Source: an uncultured Erysipelotrichaceae bacterium
Lineage (GTDB): Bacteria > Bacillota_I > Bacilli_A > Erysipelotrichales > Erysipelotrichaceae
Assembly: GCA_902795525.1 (NCBI GenBank)
Contig: CADBLN010000002.1
Location: 1 to 11,130 of the forward strand
Direction of reading: 5' to 3'
DNA length: 11,130 nucleotides
The notes beneath the pieces are model-generated. The model did no database searches, had not been told where the DNA came from, and worked only from the letters and a program-made list of their open reading frames with translations. How positions within the stretch are numbered: the stretch's first letter is position 1; every line of letters begins with the position of its first letter. Shown piece by piece: positions 1-6,422 of the stretch. The position numbers and the translations under genes were made by a program.

Positions 1-114
1 AACGAGTTGTATTGGCAAATTGATGGAGAAAACAAGAAATATGATCATGGCAAGGTTGAATTATTTGCTGGTGCATTGTCGGTAAGGATGCCAATTAATA
101 GAGTTGGTCAATAG
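1..114 (+). CDS. C-terminal end of an unidentified protein (5' end outside the window)
   Basis: An open frame enters from the left edge in frame 1 and ends at a TAG at 112-114, giving 37 residues that end in RMPINRVGQ. The residue mix is that of an ordinary soluble protein. I do not recognise the family from this fragment. It lies 55 nt upstream of nagB on the same strand, so it may belong to amino-sugar or carbohydrate metabolism, but that is guilt by association only. There is no terminator hairpin between it and nagB, so read-through into nagB is possible even though a separate promoter candidate lies just after its stop. Confidence 0.6.
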   Translation, partial: NELYWQIDGENKKYDHGKVELFAGALSVRMPINRVGQ

Positions 115-116
115 TG

Positions 117-145
117 TTGAAATAGAACGTTAGAGAGACTATCAT
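117..145 (+). promoter_or_regulatory. Candidate sigma-A promoter for nagB-trxA
   Basis: TTGAAA at 117-122 and TATCAT at 140-145 are separated by 17 nt, and each matches five of six consensus bases. A start site would fall near 152, just ahead of the GGAGGA ribosome binding site at 155-160, giving a leader of only about 18 nt. The -35 box starts two bases after the stop of the upstream gene. This is pattern-based and not proven. Confidence 0.45.
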
Positions 146-169
146 TTAATTAATGGAGGAGCTGATAAA

Positions 170-910
170 ATGATTAAGGTTATTAAAGTAAAGAATTATG
201 ACGAAGTAAGTGATAAAGCATTTGAAATAATGCATGATTTAGTAGTTTCTAAACCAAATGCAGTTTTAGGGTTGGCGACAGGGTCTTCACCAGTTGGTTT
301 ATATCAACGGATGATAAAAGATCATCAAGAAAACGGCACATCATATAAAGATGTAATAACATTCAACCTTGATGAATATGTTGGTTTAGAAAAATCTCAT
401 CCAGAGAGTTACTATTTATTTATGCATCGCAATTTGTTTGATGGACTTGATGTGAAAGAAGAGAATATTCACATTCCAAGTAGTGAAGGTGATTTAACAG
501 CTAATTGTGATAGTTATAATCAAGCCTTAAGCCAATACCAGATTGATTTACAAATCCTAGGAATTGGAAGCAATGGCCACATTGGTTTTAATGAACCAGG
601 CACATCGTTTGATTCAGTTACTCATATTGTTGATTTAAAAGAGTCAACTATTAAAGACAACGCGCGCTTTTTTGATGACGACATTTCAAAAGTTCCTACT
701 AAAGCCATTACCATGGGCATTTCAAATGTAATGGCAGCTAAACAGATTTTGCTGGTGGCAAGTGGTGCTAATAAAGCAAATGCCATTCAAGCAACTGTAA
801 TGGGAGTTGTGACGGAAAATGTTCCTGCTTCAATTCTTCAAGAACATCCAAATGTCATCATCATTATTGATGAAGCCGCAGGCAGTTCACTAGTAAAGGA
901 GAAAAAGTAA
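170..910 (+). CDS. nagB: Glucosamine-6-phosphate deaminase (NagB)
   Basis: Converts glucosamine 6-phosphate to fructose 6-phosphate and ammonia in the cytoplasm, the step that passes amino sugars into glycolysis. The 246-residue protein has the family landmarks: the phosphate-binding stretch ATGSSPVGLY (36-45), NLDEYVGL (66-73) with D68 matching the general base of the E. coli enzyme, and GIGSNGHIGFNEPG (131-144) with the catalytic H137 and E142. The position equivalent to E. coli D141 is N135. The E. coli allosteric segment (TRIKTL) reads THIVDL here and the C-terminus is about 20 residues shorter. By analogy with other Gram-positive enzymes this suggests a form not activated by GlcNAc-6-P (inference). 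GGAGGA at 155-160 supports the ATG at 170. trxA follows after one base. Confidence 0.97.
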   Translation: MIKVIKVKNYDEVSDKAFEIMHDLVVSKPNAVLGLATGSSPVGLYQRMIKDHQENGTSYKDVITFNLDEYVGLEKSHPESYYLFMHRNLFDGLDVKEENIHIPSSEGDLTANCDSYNQALSQYQIDLQILGIGSNGHIGFNEPGTSFDSVTHIVDLKESTIKDNARFFDDDISKVPTKAITMGISNVMAAKQILLVASGANKANAIQATVMGVVTENVPASILQEHPNVIIIIDEAAGSSLVKEKK

Positions 911-911
911 T

Positions 912-1220
912 ATGCAAGTTTTAACTAAAGACAATTTCGAACAAGAAACAAATGAAGGATTAGTTTTAGTAGATTTCTTTGCTGATTGGTGTGGACCATG
1001 TAAGATGTTGGCACCTGTCTTGGAAAAAGTGGCAGAAGAGCTAGCTGGAAAAGTAAAAGTAGTTAAAGTGAATGTTGATGATGAAATGGAATTAGCTCAA
1101 AAATTCCAAGTTATATCTATTCCAACGCTTGTTCTTTTAAAAGATGGTAATGTTGTTAATACTACTATGGGTTATCAACCAGCAAACAATCTAAAATCAT
1201 TCATTGAAAGTGGTTTTTAA
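912..1220 (+). CDS. trxA: Thioredoxin
   Basis: Small cytoplasmic dithiol-disulfide oxidoreductase that reduces target proteins and is itself recycled by thioredoxin reductase. The 102 residues cover the full classic thioredoxin fold. The redox motif WCGPCK places the active cysteines at 27 and 30, the buried aspartate is D21 (VLVDFFADW), and the cis-proline loop is SIPTL with P71. The ATG lies one base after the nagB stop, with an AAGGAG ribosome binding site inside the end of nagB, so the two genes are translationally close and surely share an mRNA. A rho-independent terminator follows at 1254-1286. Calling it trxA rather than a paralogue rests on its canonical length and motifs. Confidence 0.96.
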   Translation: MQVLTKDNFEQETNEGLVLVDFFADWCGPCKMLAPVLEKVAEELAGKVKVVKVNVDDEMELAQKFQVISIPTLVLLKDGNVVNTTMGYQPANNLKSFIESGF

Positions 1221-1253
1221 ACTACTCTAGAAAATTTAAACAAATTATAAACT

Positions 1254-1286
1254 TCCTCCCAGTGGTTTAATGGGAGGATTTTTATT
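1254..1286 (+). terminator. Rho-independent terminator after nagB-trxA
   Basis: A perfect 8-bp stem, TCCTCCCA (1254-1261) with TGGGAGGA (1271-1278), encloses a 9-nt loop and is followed by TTTTTATT. It lies 34 nt after the trxA stop and separates the nagB-trxA unit from the polyamine operon. Confidence 0.92.
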
Positions 1287-1346
1287 GAAAAAATACAGAT
1301 TTATCAAAAAAAGTAAAGGAGTTTTGTCTATCTTTAAAGATTTTTA

Positions 1347-1374
1347 TTGACTTTAGTTACATGTAATATATAAT
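1347..1374 (+). promoter_or_regulatory. Sigma-A promoter of the regulator-potABCD operon
   Basis: TTGACT at 1347-1352 and a perfect TATAAT at 1369-1374 are separated by 16 nt. A start site would fall near 1381, leaving a leader of about 50 nt before the regulator's ATG. It is the only strong promoter seen ahead of the five co-directional genes, so it probably drives all of them. Confidence 0.8.
1357..1366 (+). promoter_or_regulatory. Palindrome between -35 and -10: candidate operator
   Basis: TTACATGTAA is a perfect 10-bp palindrome lying entirely within the promoter spacer. A dimeric HTH repressor bound there would block RNA polymerase. The adjacent XRE-cupin gene is the obvious candidate ligand, as autoregulation is usual in that class. 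The binding itself is inferred. Confidence 0.45.
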
Positions 1375-1393
1375 ATTCATTGTGTTTAATAAG

Positions 1394-1412
1394 ACTGAAT
1401 TATTAGTTCAGT
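1394..1412 (+). promoter_or_regulatory. Inverted repeat in the 5' leader of the regulator gene
   Basis: ACTGAA (1394-1399) and TTCAGT (1407-1412) are perfect inverted 6-bp arms separated by 7 nt. The site lies about 15-30 nt after the predicted transcription start and upstream of the ribosome binding site. It could be a second operator half-site pair or a weak mRNA hairpin. No T-tract follows, so it is not a terminator. Confidence 0.3.
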
Positions 1413-1433
1413 ATTTCTAAACAGGAGAAAAAG

Positions 1434-1967
1434 ATGGATATAGGTAAAAGAATTAAGGAACTCAGAGTTAAAAACAACCTTACTCAAGAAGAACTAGCAT
1501 CTCGTTGTGAGCTTTCTAAGAGCTTTTTATCTCAACTAGAAAATAACCTCACGACACCATCACTTCCTACTCTAATGAATATTGTAGAGGCCTTAGGGAT
1601 TAACATGGAAACTTTCTTTAAAGAAGAAAAAAATGAGAAAATTAGTTTTGATGAGAATGATTATTTTGTTTCTGAACAAGAAGATTATAAAATCAATTGG
1701 ATTGTTCCAAATGCCCAAAAGAACTCCATGGAACCTATTATCATTGAGATAAAACCAAGTGGTATGTCTCAAGTTATGGAACCACATGAAGGAGAAGAAT
1801 TTGGCTATGTCTTGTCTGGTCGAGTAGTTTTAGTAAATGGAGACCAGGAATTAACAGTAAAAAAAGGCTCAACTTTTTATATAAACGGGGATAAAGAACA
1901 TTATTTGAGGAATGATTCCAGTCATGATTGTCAAGTATTGTGGATTACCAATCCACCACTGTTCTAG
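1434..1967 (+). CDS. XRE-family transcriptional regulator with C-terminal cupin domain
   Basis: Two-domain cytoplasmic regulator of 177 residues. Residues about 4-60 are a lambda-repressor-like helix-turn-helix (LTQEELASRCELSKSFLSQL at 16-35). Residues about 108-172 are a small cupin barrel, with P117-H118-E119-G120-E121-E122 followed by YVLSG (125-129) and a later H156 typical of the second cupin motif. The architecture is that of PuuR-like and SinR-cupin regulators, which bind a small ligand in the barrel. It is the first gene of the polyamine importer operon, 14 nt ahead of potA, so polyamine or a related metabolite is the likely signal (inference). The start is supported by AGGAG at 1423-1427. 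Palindromes in its own promoter suggest autoregulation. Confidence 0.93.
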   Translation: MDIGKRIKELRVKNNLTQEELASRCELSKSFLSQLENNLTTPSLPTLMNIVEALGINMETFFKEEKNEKISFDENDYFVSEQEDYKINWIVPNAQKNSMEPIIIEIKPSGMSQVMEPHEGEEFGYVLSGRVVLVNGDQELTVKKGSTFYINGDKEHYLRNDSSHDCQVLWITNPPLF

Positions 1968-1973
1968 AGGAGG
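1968..1973 (+). promoter_or_regulatory. Ribosome binding site that fixes the potA start
   Basis: A perfect AGGAGG begins immediately after the TAG stop of the regulator and sits 8 nt ahead of the ATG at 1982. The frame stays open upstream to a TTG at 1928 inside the regulator gene, but that codon has no Shine-Dalgarno sequence and the extra 18 residues do not look like PotA. The start at 1982 gives the usual ATPase N-terminus. Confidence 0.85.
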
Positions 1974-1981
1974 GAAAGAAA

Positions 1982-3571
1982 ATGAGAAAATTAATTGAAT
2001 TTCAAAACATTGTTAAAAGTTTTGATGGTCAAGTAGTTCTGAAAGGTGTTGACCTTAATATTTACGAAAATGAATTTGTGACATTATTGGGACCAAGTGG
2101 TTGTGGTAAAACTACTTTATTAAGAATACTTGCCGGATTTTTAGAACAAGATGAAGGTACAGTCATTTTTGATGGCGAGTGCATAGATGGTGTTCCTGCG
2201 TATAAACGCGAAATAAACACTGTGTTCCAAAAATATGCTTTATTTCCTCATATGGACGTTTATGACAATATTGCTTTTGGCTTAAAGATTAAAAAGGTTG
2301 GTAAAGATATTATTGATCAAAAGGTTAATAGAATGCTGTCGCTTGTTAACCTTGAAGGATATGAACATCGTAATGTGACGCTATTATCAGGCGGCCAGCA
2401 ACAACGTGTGGCAATTGCCAGAGCTTTAGTTAATGAACCAAATGTGCTTTTATTAGATGAACCTTTAGGAGCACTTGATTTAAAACTCAGAAAAGAAATG
2501 CAAAGGGAATTAAAACGTATTCAACAGGAAGTTGGTATTACATTCATCTTTGTTACCCATGATCAAGAAGAAGCGCTAACAATGTCAGATAAAATTGTTG
2601 TTATGAGGGATGGGGTAATTGAACAAATTGGCACACCTCATGAAATATACAATGAACCAGCTAATGAATATGTTGCTAGATTCATTGGTGAATCTAATAT
2701 AATCGATGGTCTGATGTTAGATGACTATAAAGTTAGATTTGATGACAAGACCTTTAAATGTAAAGACTATGGATTTAAATCTAGAGAGGCTGTAGATGTT
2801 TTAATTAGGCCTGAGGACATTGTTATTGTTAAGCCTAGAAAGAATACGTCTGTAGGCAAAGATGTTATGAAAGGTGAGGTTAAAAACGTTGTTTTTAAAG
2901 GTGTTCATTATGAATTAACAGTAGAAACTAAGTCAGGAACTAGTAAAACTGTTAAAATGCATGTTTTGGCAGAACACGACATGTATAATGAAGCGGCTCA
3001 AGAAAAAATCAGCGCTAATGACTTTTTTGTTGATATTGATGATGTCGGCGATTTAACTAATGCTGATTTAGTAGCAATTGCGAATGCTCAGGCTTGGGAT
3101 GAAGAAGATAATGATATTTCCATTACCAAGATTGAAAAGAGTCTAGAAGCAGTTCCAGGTGTGTATGAAGTAACTTTTGGAACTGAAAAGGGCACAGATA
3201 TAACTGTTAAGCTTCATGTTGTTGAAGCTGAATATGTCGAAGATGCAAGACACAATATCGGTATTCAAGCTTTGGATTTTTTCAAAACTCCTGATGAGAT
3301 TAAAGAATCAATGGCCATTTCAACTGACCTAAAGACTTGGGCAAGTGCTGAAGCTTGGAATCTGCAAGATGATACAGAGATTGAAATTACGGATGTTAGG
3401 TTTGATTTTGAACCTGAAAATATAACTGAAGGTTTATACAGTATTACATTTGCGACACAGGGACGCAACTATAAGGTGGAAACTACTAATCAATACCAAG
3501 AAGGCGATAAGGTATTGTTGAGAATTAGTCCTGAAGCAATTCATGTAATGCCTAAAATGGCTCAAGAATAA
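1982..3571 (+). CDS. potA: Polyamine ABC importer ATPase PotA with repeat insertion in the TOBE region
   Basis: Cytoplasmic ATPase that powers spermidine/putrescine import through PotB-PotC. Residues 1-235 are a complete ABC domain: Walker A GPSGCGKTT (37-45), Q-loop Q83, signature LSGGQQQR (135-142), Walker B LLLDEP (156-161) with E160, and switch H193. A TOBE_2-type domain starts normally (IRPEDI 275-280, VVFKGVHYE 303-311) and finishes normally (ISPEAIHVM 515-523). Between these lie about 175 extra residues made of two related units (starting at Y310 and Y395) that resemble Ig-like repeats of Gram-positive surface proteins. Total length is 529 residues against about 370 for the family. The frame is uninterrupted, so this is not a frameshift. 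The stop overlaps potB in TAATG, which implies translational coupling. Polyamine specificity is inferred from the whole operon. Confidence 0.93.
   Translation: MRKLIEFQNIVKSFDGQVVLKGVDLNIYENEFVTLLGPSGCGKTTLLRILAGFLEQDEGTVIFDGECIDGVPAYKREINTVFQKYALFPHMDVYDNIAFGLKIKKVGKDIIDQKVNRMLSLVNLEGYEHRNVTLLSGGQQQRVAIARALVNEPNVLLLDEPLGALDLKLRKEMQRELKRIQQEVGITFIFVTHDQEEALTMSDKIVVMRDGVIEQIGTPHEIYNEPANEYVARFIGESNIIDGLMLDDYKVRFDDKTFKCKDYGFKSREAVDVLIRPEDIVIVKPRKNTSVGKDVMKGEVKNVVFKGVHYELTVETKSGTSKTVKMHVLAEHDMYNEAAQEKISANDFFVDIDDVGDLTNADLVAIANAQAWDEEDNDISITKIEKSLEAVPGVYEVTFGTEKGTDITVKLHVVEAEYVEDARHNIGIQALDFFKTPDEIKESMAISTDLKTWASAEAWNLQDDTEIEITDVRFDFEPENITEGLYSITFATQGRNYKVETTNQYQEGDKVLLRISPEAIHVMPKMAQE
2909..3436 (+). 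repeat. Two tandem protein-level repeats inside potA
   Basis: Unit 1 (PotA residues 310-394, nt 2909-3163) and unit 2 (395-485, nt 3164-3436) align by eye. YELTVETKSGTSKTVKMHV matches YEVTFGTEKGTDITVKLHV, both continue to an N/LDFF step (346-349 and 431-434), then a charged helix-like stretch, an A-x-AW (369-372 and 456-459), an acidic turn, an I-x-IT strand (378-381 and 467-470) and a G-hydrophobic-Y closing. A third partial YSITFAT (486-492) rejoins the normal TOBE sequence. The pattern is that of Ig-like adhesin repeats known to me from Gram-positive surface proteins, and no search was run. At DNA level the copies are well diverged, so the duplication is old or the copies arrived already separate. 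Confidence 0.7.
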
Positions 3572-4353
3572 TGAAGAGCTTTTCTAGGATGGCCTATCCA
3601 TATATCGCCTGGATAGGAGTATTCATTGTCGCACCAATGATCATGATTTTGCTTTATGCTTTAACCTCGCAAGGTAATAGTACCCTTATTTTCCAATTTA
3701 CTTTGGAAAACTTCACGAAGTTTTTTAAGGATCCAGTATTTATGAGGGTTTTATGGACATCGCTAAGAATAGCGTTCCTAACTACAGTATTTTGCATTGC
3801 GATAGGATATCCAGCAGCTTTATTTATTTCAAATTTATCTGATAAAGCGCAAACTATGATGATTCTATTAATGACTTTGCCAATGTGGATTAATATGCTG
3901 TTGAAAACATATGCATGGAGAGGAATTTTAATGAATTTTAACTTCAGCAGTGAATTAAAAGTATTTGTAGGCATGGTATATGATTTCTTACCATACATGA
4001 TTATTCAAATACATACAGCTATTAGTAAAATGGATAAAAACTTAATTGTAGCTAGCTATGATTTAGGGGCAAACAAATGGAAAACTTTCTTAAAAGTTAC
4101 CTTACCATTGTCAGTTCCTGGAATCATTTCGGGCATCACCTTAGTATTTTTACCAGCAGTTAGCAGCTTTGTAATTCCTAAGTTATTAGGTGGTGGAGAC
4201 TATGTGCTGATTGGTAACTTGATTGAAATCTATTTCTTAAATGCTGGTGACTGGAACTTTGGTAGTGCCATTTCACTGATCATGGCTTTGATTATTATTG
4301 CAAGCATGTGGCTGACTAAGAAGATGGATAGAAATGAACAGGAGGATTATTAA
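3571..4353 (+). CDS. potB: Polyamine ABC importer permease PotB
   Basis: One of the two integral membrane subunits that form the polyamine channel. The 260-residue protein has a first membrane helix at about 10-30, a second at 61-85, a third at 95-112, and further helices around 132-150, 183-203 and 231-248. The cytoplasmic coupling (EAA) loop that contacts PotA is VASYDLGANKWKTFLKVTLP (160-179). It is slightly shorter than E. coli PotB (about 275-285). The extracytoplasmic stretch after AWRGIL (115-120) is cut down compared with the family, going almost directly to VGMVYDFLPYM (133-143). The ATG overlaps the potA stop (TAATG) and its own stop overlaps the potC start in the same way. Confidence 0.94.
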   Translation: MKSFSRMAYPYIAWIGVFIVAPMIMILLYALTSQGNSTLIFQFTLENFTKFFKDPVFMRVLWTSLRIAFLTTVFCIAIGYPAALFISNLSDKAQTMMILLMTLPMWINMLLKTYAWRGILMNFNFSSELKVFVGMVYDFLPYMIIQIHTAISKMDKNLIVASYDLGANKWKTFLKVTLPLSVPGIISGITLVFLPAVSSFVIPKLLGGGDYVLIGNLIEIYFLNAGDWNFGSAISLIMALIIIASMWLTKKMDRNEQEDY

Positions 4354-5171
4354 TGAAAAAGAAACAATCACTCTTTGAACATTTTCAAAAATGGTATTTA
4401 TTATTAATTGTTTTGTTCATTTATTTACCAATAACTTATGTGGTATTGTTCTCGTTCAATGAGACAAAATCCCTAACTACCTTCAGTGGTTTTTCACTAA
4501 GATGGTATGAAAACATGTTTAATGATTCAACGATGTTAGAAGCGATTTACTACACTGTCCTAGTAGCTGTAATTGCTACGGTAGTTTCTACTATTGTTGG
4601 TACTATTGCAGCAATTGGCTTATCAAAGTCAAAAAGGATCATTAAAGCAATTGTTCTGGAAGTCAATAACCTTCCAGTAATGAATCCGGACATTGTGACA
4701 GCGATTGGGTTAATGTTACTATTTATATCTCTAAAGGTAAAACTGAGCTTAGTAACGCTTATTTTAGCTCATATAAGCTTCTGCATACCTTATGTAATAT
4801 TATCGATTATGCCTAAATTACGACAGCTTGATGATAATGTAGCTGAAGCAGCATTGGACCTTGGGGCTACCCCTTGGCAGGCTCTTACTAAAGTTATCAT
4901 TCCGCAAATTTATCCAGCCATTATTTCAGGAGCTTTAATCGCATTCAGCATGTCGTTTGATGACTTTGTGATATCGTTCTTTACAGCTGGTGTTGGTATA
5001 AACAACATTTCAATGTATGTTTATTCAATGAAACGTTATAATCCTAGTGTTAATGCTCTATCAACATTAATCGTGGTGGTAGTGACAATCATTTTAATAC
5101 TAGCGAATATAGTTCCTTATTTAAGGGATAGAAGGGTTAAAAAGGGAAATGAAAATGAAGAAATTATTTAG
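4353..5171 (+). CDS. potC: Polyamine ABC importer permease PotC
   Basis: Second membrane subunit of the importer, pairing with PotB. It has 272 residues, the normal length, with a first helix at about 15-34, helices around 65-90, 113-126 and 131-152, and two more towards 190-211 and 236-256. The EAA loop is canonical: EAALDLGATPWQALTKVIIP (165-184). The SFDDFVISFF stretch (201-210) is typical of PotC and PotI. The C-terminus is short and charged (RDRRVKKGNENEEII). The ATG overlaps the potB stop and the 3' end overlaps potD by 17 nt, so the four transporter subunits are translated as a tightly coupled block. Confidence 0.95.
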   Translation: MKKKQSLFEHFQKWYLLLIVLFIYLPITYVVLFSFNETKSLTTFSGFSLRWYENMFNDSTMLEAIYYTVLVAVIATVVSTIVGTIAAIGLSKSKRIIKAIVLEVNNLPVMNPDIVTAIGLMLLFISLKVKLSLVTLILAHISFCIPYVILSIMPKLRQLDDNVAEAALDLGATPWQALTKVIIPQIYPAIISGALIAFSMSFDDFVISFFTAGVGINNISMYVYSMKRYNPSVNALSTLIVVVVTIILILANIVPYLRDRRVKKGNENEEII

Positions 5172-6243
5172 GATTTTGATGGTGGCCGCTTTAGTTTTGT
5201 CACTAACTGGCTGTGGCAAAGGAGGTGGAAAAACCAATTTTGATCCAATTAAAGAATTTGGTAGTGACGTTTTAAATGTATACAATTGGGGTGAATACAT
5301 TGATAAACAAGTAATTTCTGATTTTGAAAAAGAATACAACATGAAAGTCAATTATTCTTTGTTCACTTCAAATGAAGAAATGTACACTAAGCTAATGTCT
5401 GGAGCTTCATATGATATTTTAGTTCCAAGTGATTACATGATTGAAAGATTGATTGAAGAGAATCTGCTACAAAAAATTGATAAAACAATTGTCGATAACT
5501 TAGATGGATTAACTGAAGGAGTTAAAAACTTAGACTGTGATCCAAATAATGATTACATGGTTCCATATTTATGGGGAAATGTTGGAATTGTTTATAATAC
5601 CAAAACTGTTAATTATGCCGATTTAGAAAATCAAGGTTGGGCAATTTTCCAAAATCCAACATATGCAGGTGACGTTTATATGTATGATTCAGAAAGAGAT
5701 TCATTCATGATTGCGTTCAAATCATTAGGTTATTCAATGAATACAGAGAATCGTGAAGAAATTCAACAGGCTTATGATTGGTTGAGGACAGTTGATAAAA
5801 ACACAGCGCCAGCTTATGTTACTGATGAAGTTATTGATGCCATGATTGATGGTGAAAAATCATTAGCTGTTGTATACAGCGGTGATGCAGCATACATTTT
5901 ATCGGAAAATGAAGATATGGGTTTCTATTGCCCAACTGAAGGCACAAACATCTGGTGTGATGGCATGGTTATACCTACAAATGCATCAAATCCAAAGGCT
6001 GCTAATTATTTTATTAAGTTTATCAATGAATATGAAAATGCGTTAGCAATTTCTGAAGAGGTTGGTTATGCCTCACCTAACGACAAAGTGCTAAATGAAC
6101 TATCATCTTCAACAGGGGATTATTTTGAAAACGATGCATATATTCCTAGAAGTGGATATGAATTAGACGAAAACTTCCATAATAATGATGTTTTGAAGAA
6201 AGAACTATCAGAATTGTGGATTAAAGTAAAACTACACGAGTAA
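5155..6243 (+). CDS. potD: Polyamine-binding lipoprotein PotD
   Basis: Extracytoplasmic receptor that captures spermidine/putrescine and delivers it to PotB-PotC. From the ATG at 5155 the 362-residue precursor has a lipoprotein signal (KKLFRILMVAALVLSLTGC), with the lipid-modified cysteine at 20, as expected for a Gram-positive membrane-anchored receptor. The mature part has NVYNWGEYID (41-50) at the ligand cleft, the LVPSDYMI segment (89-96), VVYSGDAAY and IWCDGMVIP. W267 and D269 in the last match the tryptophan and acidic ligand contacts known in E. coli PotD. An in-frame ATG at 5149 is possible, but the GGG at 5144-5146 is better spaced for 5155. It is the last gene of the operon. Spermidine versus putrescine preference cannot be read from the sequence. 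Confidence 0.95.
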   Translation: MKKLFRILMVAALVLSLTGCGKGGGKTNFDPIKEFGSDVLNVYNWGEYIDKQVISDFEKEYNMKVNYSLFTSNEEMYTKLMSGASYDILVPSDYMIERLIEENLLQKIDKTIVDNLDGLTEGVKNLDCDPNNDYMVPYLWGNVGIVYNTKTVNYADLENQGWAIFQNPTYAGDVYMYDSERDSFMIAFKSLGYSMNTENREEIQQAYDWLRTVDKNTAPAYVTDEVIDAMIDGEKSLAVVYSGDAAYILSENEDMGFYCPTEGTNIWCDGMVIPTNASNPKAANYFIKFINEYENALAISEEVGYASPNDKVLNELSSSTGDYFENDAYIPRSGYELDENFHNNDVLKKELSELWIKVKLHE

Positions 6244-6289
6244 TTTAATAGAACTCACAAGAAATGAAAATCACAGAATTATGAGGTGT

Positions 6290-6326
6290 ACCCCCTAAAC
6301 TGGACAATCCAGTAAAGGGGGTTTTT
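6290..6326 (+). terminator. Rho-independent terminator after potD
   Basis: Outer stem ACCCCCT (6290-6296) pairs with AGGGGGT (6316-6322). A 2x2 AA/AA internal loop leads to an inner stem ACTGGA (6299-6304) with TCCAGT (6308-6313) and a CAA loop. TTTTT follows. It lies 46 nt after the potD stop and is a strong, long hairpin that ends the five-gene operon. Confidence 0.93.
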
Positions 6327-6383
6327 CTAATGAATTTAATGGTTTAAAGATTAAAATGCTTTAGGATGTCATAATTAAAGGAA

Positions 6384-6422
6384 TTAAAAAACGATGGTTA
6401 TTGTTCATAAATTCCATCGTTT
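6384..6422 (-). terminator. Rho-independent terminator of the minus-strand membrane protein gene
   Basis: Read on the minus strand, AAACGATGG (6422-6414) pairs with CCATCGTTT (6397-6389) around a 16-nt loop, followed by a run of T (complement of A 6386-6391). The first arm encodes the penultimate residues of the gene and the TAA stop lies inside the loop, so the terminator overlaps the coding end. It converges on the potD terminator 60 nt away. Confidence 0.85.

Noticed and set aside
1394..1412. Leader inverted repeat as a riboswitch or attenuator
   Set aside because: It has only 6-bp arms with no T-tract or alternative pairing, so it does not match a terminator or any riboswitch class I know.
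1593..1787. 64-codon minus-strand frame inside the regulator gene
   Set aside because: It is antisense to a well-supported gene, its composition is that of complementary AT-rich codons, and it has no motif.
1928..1981. Upstream TTG start extending potA by 18 residues into the regulator gene
   Set aside because: It has no ribosome binding site, the added residues do not resemble any PotA N-terminus, and a perfect AGGAGG points to the ATG at 1982.
3265..3468. 67-codon minus-strand frame inside potA
   Set aside because: It is antisense to the repeat insertion of potA. The potA frame continues into a normal TOBE end, so the plus strand is the coding one.
3654..3998. 114-codon frame on the minus strand
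   Set aside because: It lies antisense within potB, a certain gene with strong family motifs, and has no recognisable domain of its own.
5121..5351. 76-codon minus-strand frame across the potC-potD junction
   Set aside because: It is antisense to the potC end and the potD signal peptide, both firmly identified.
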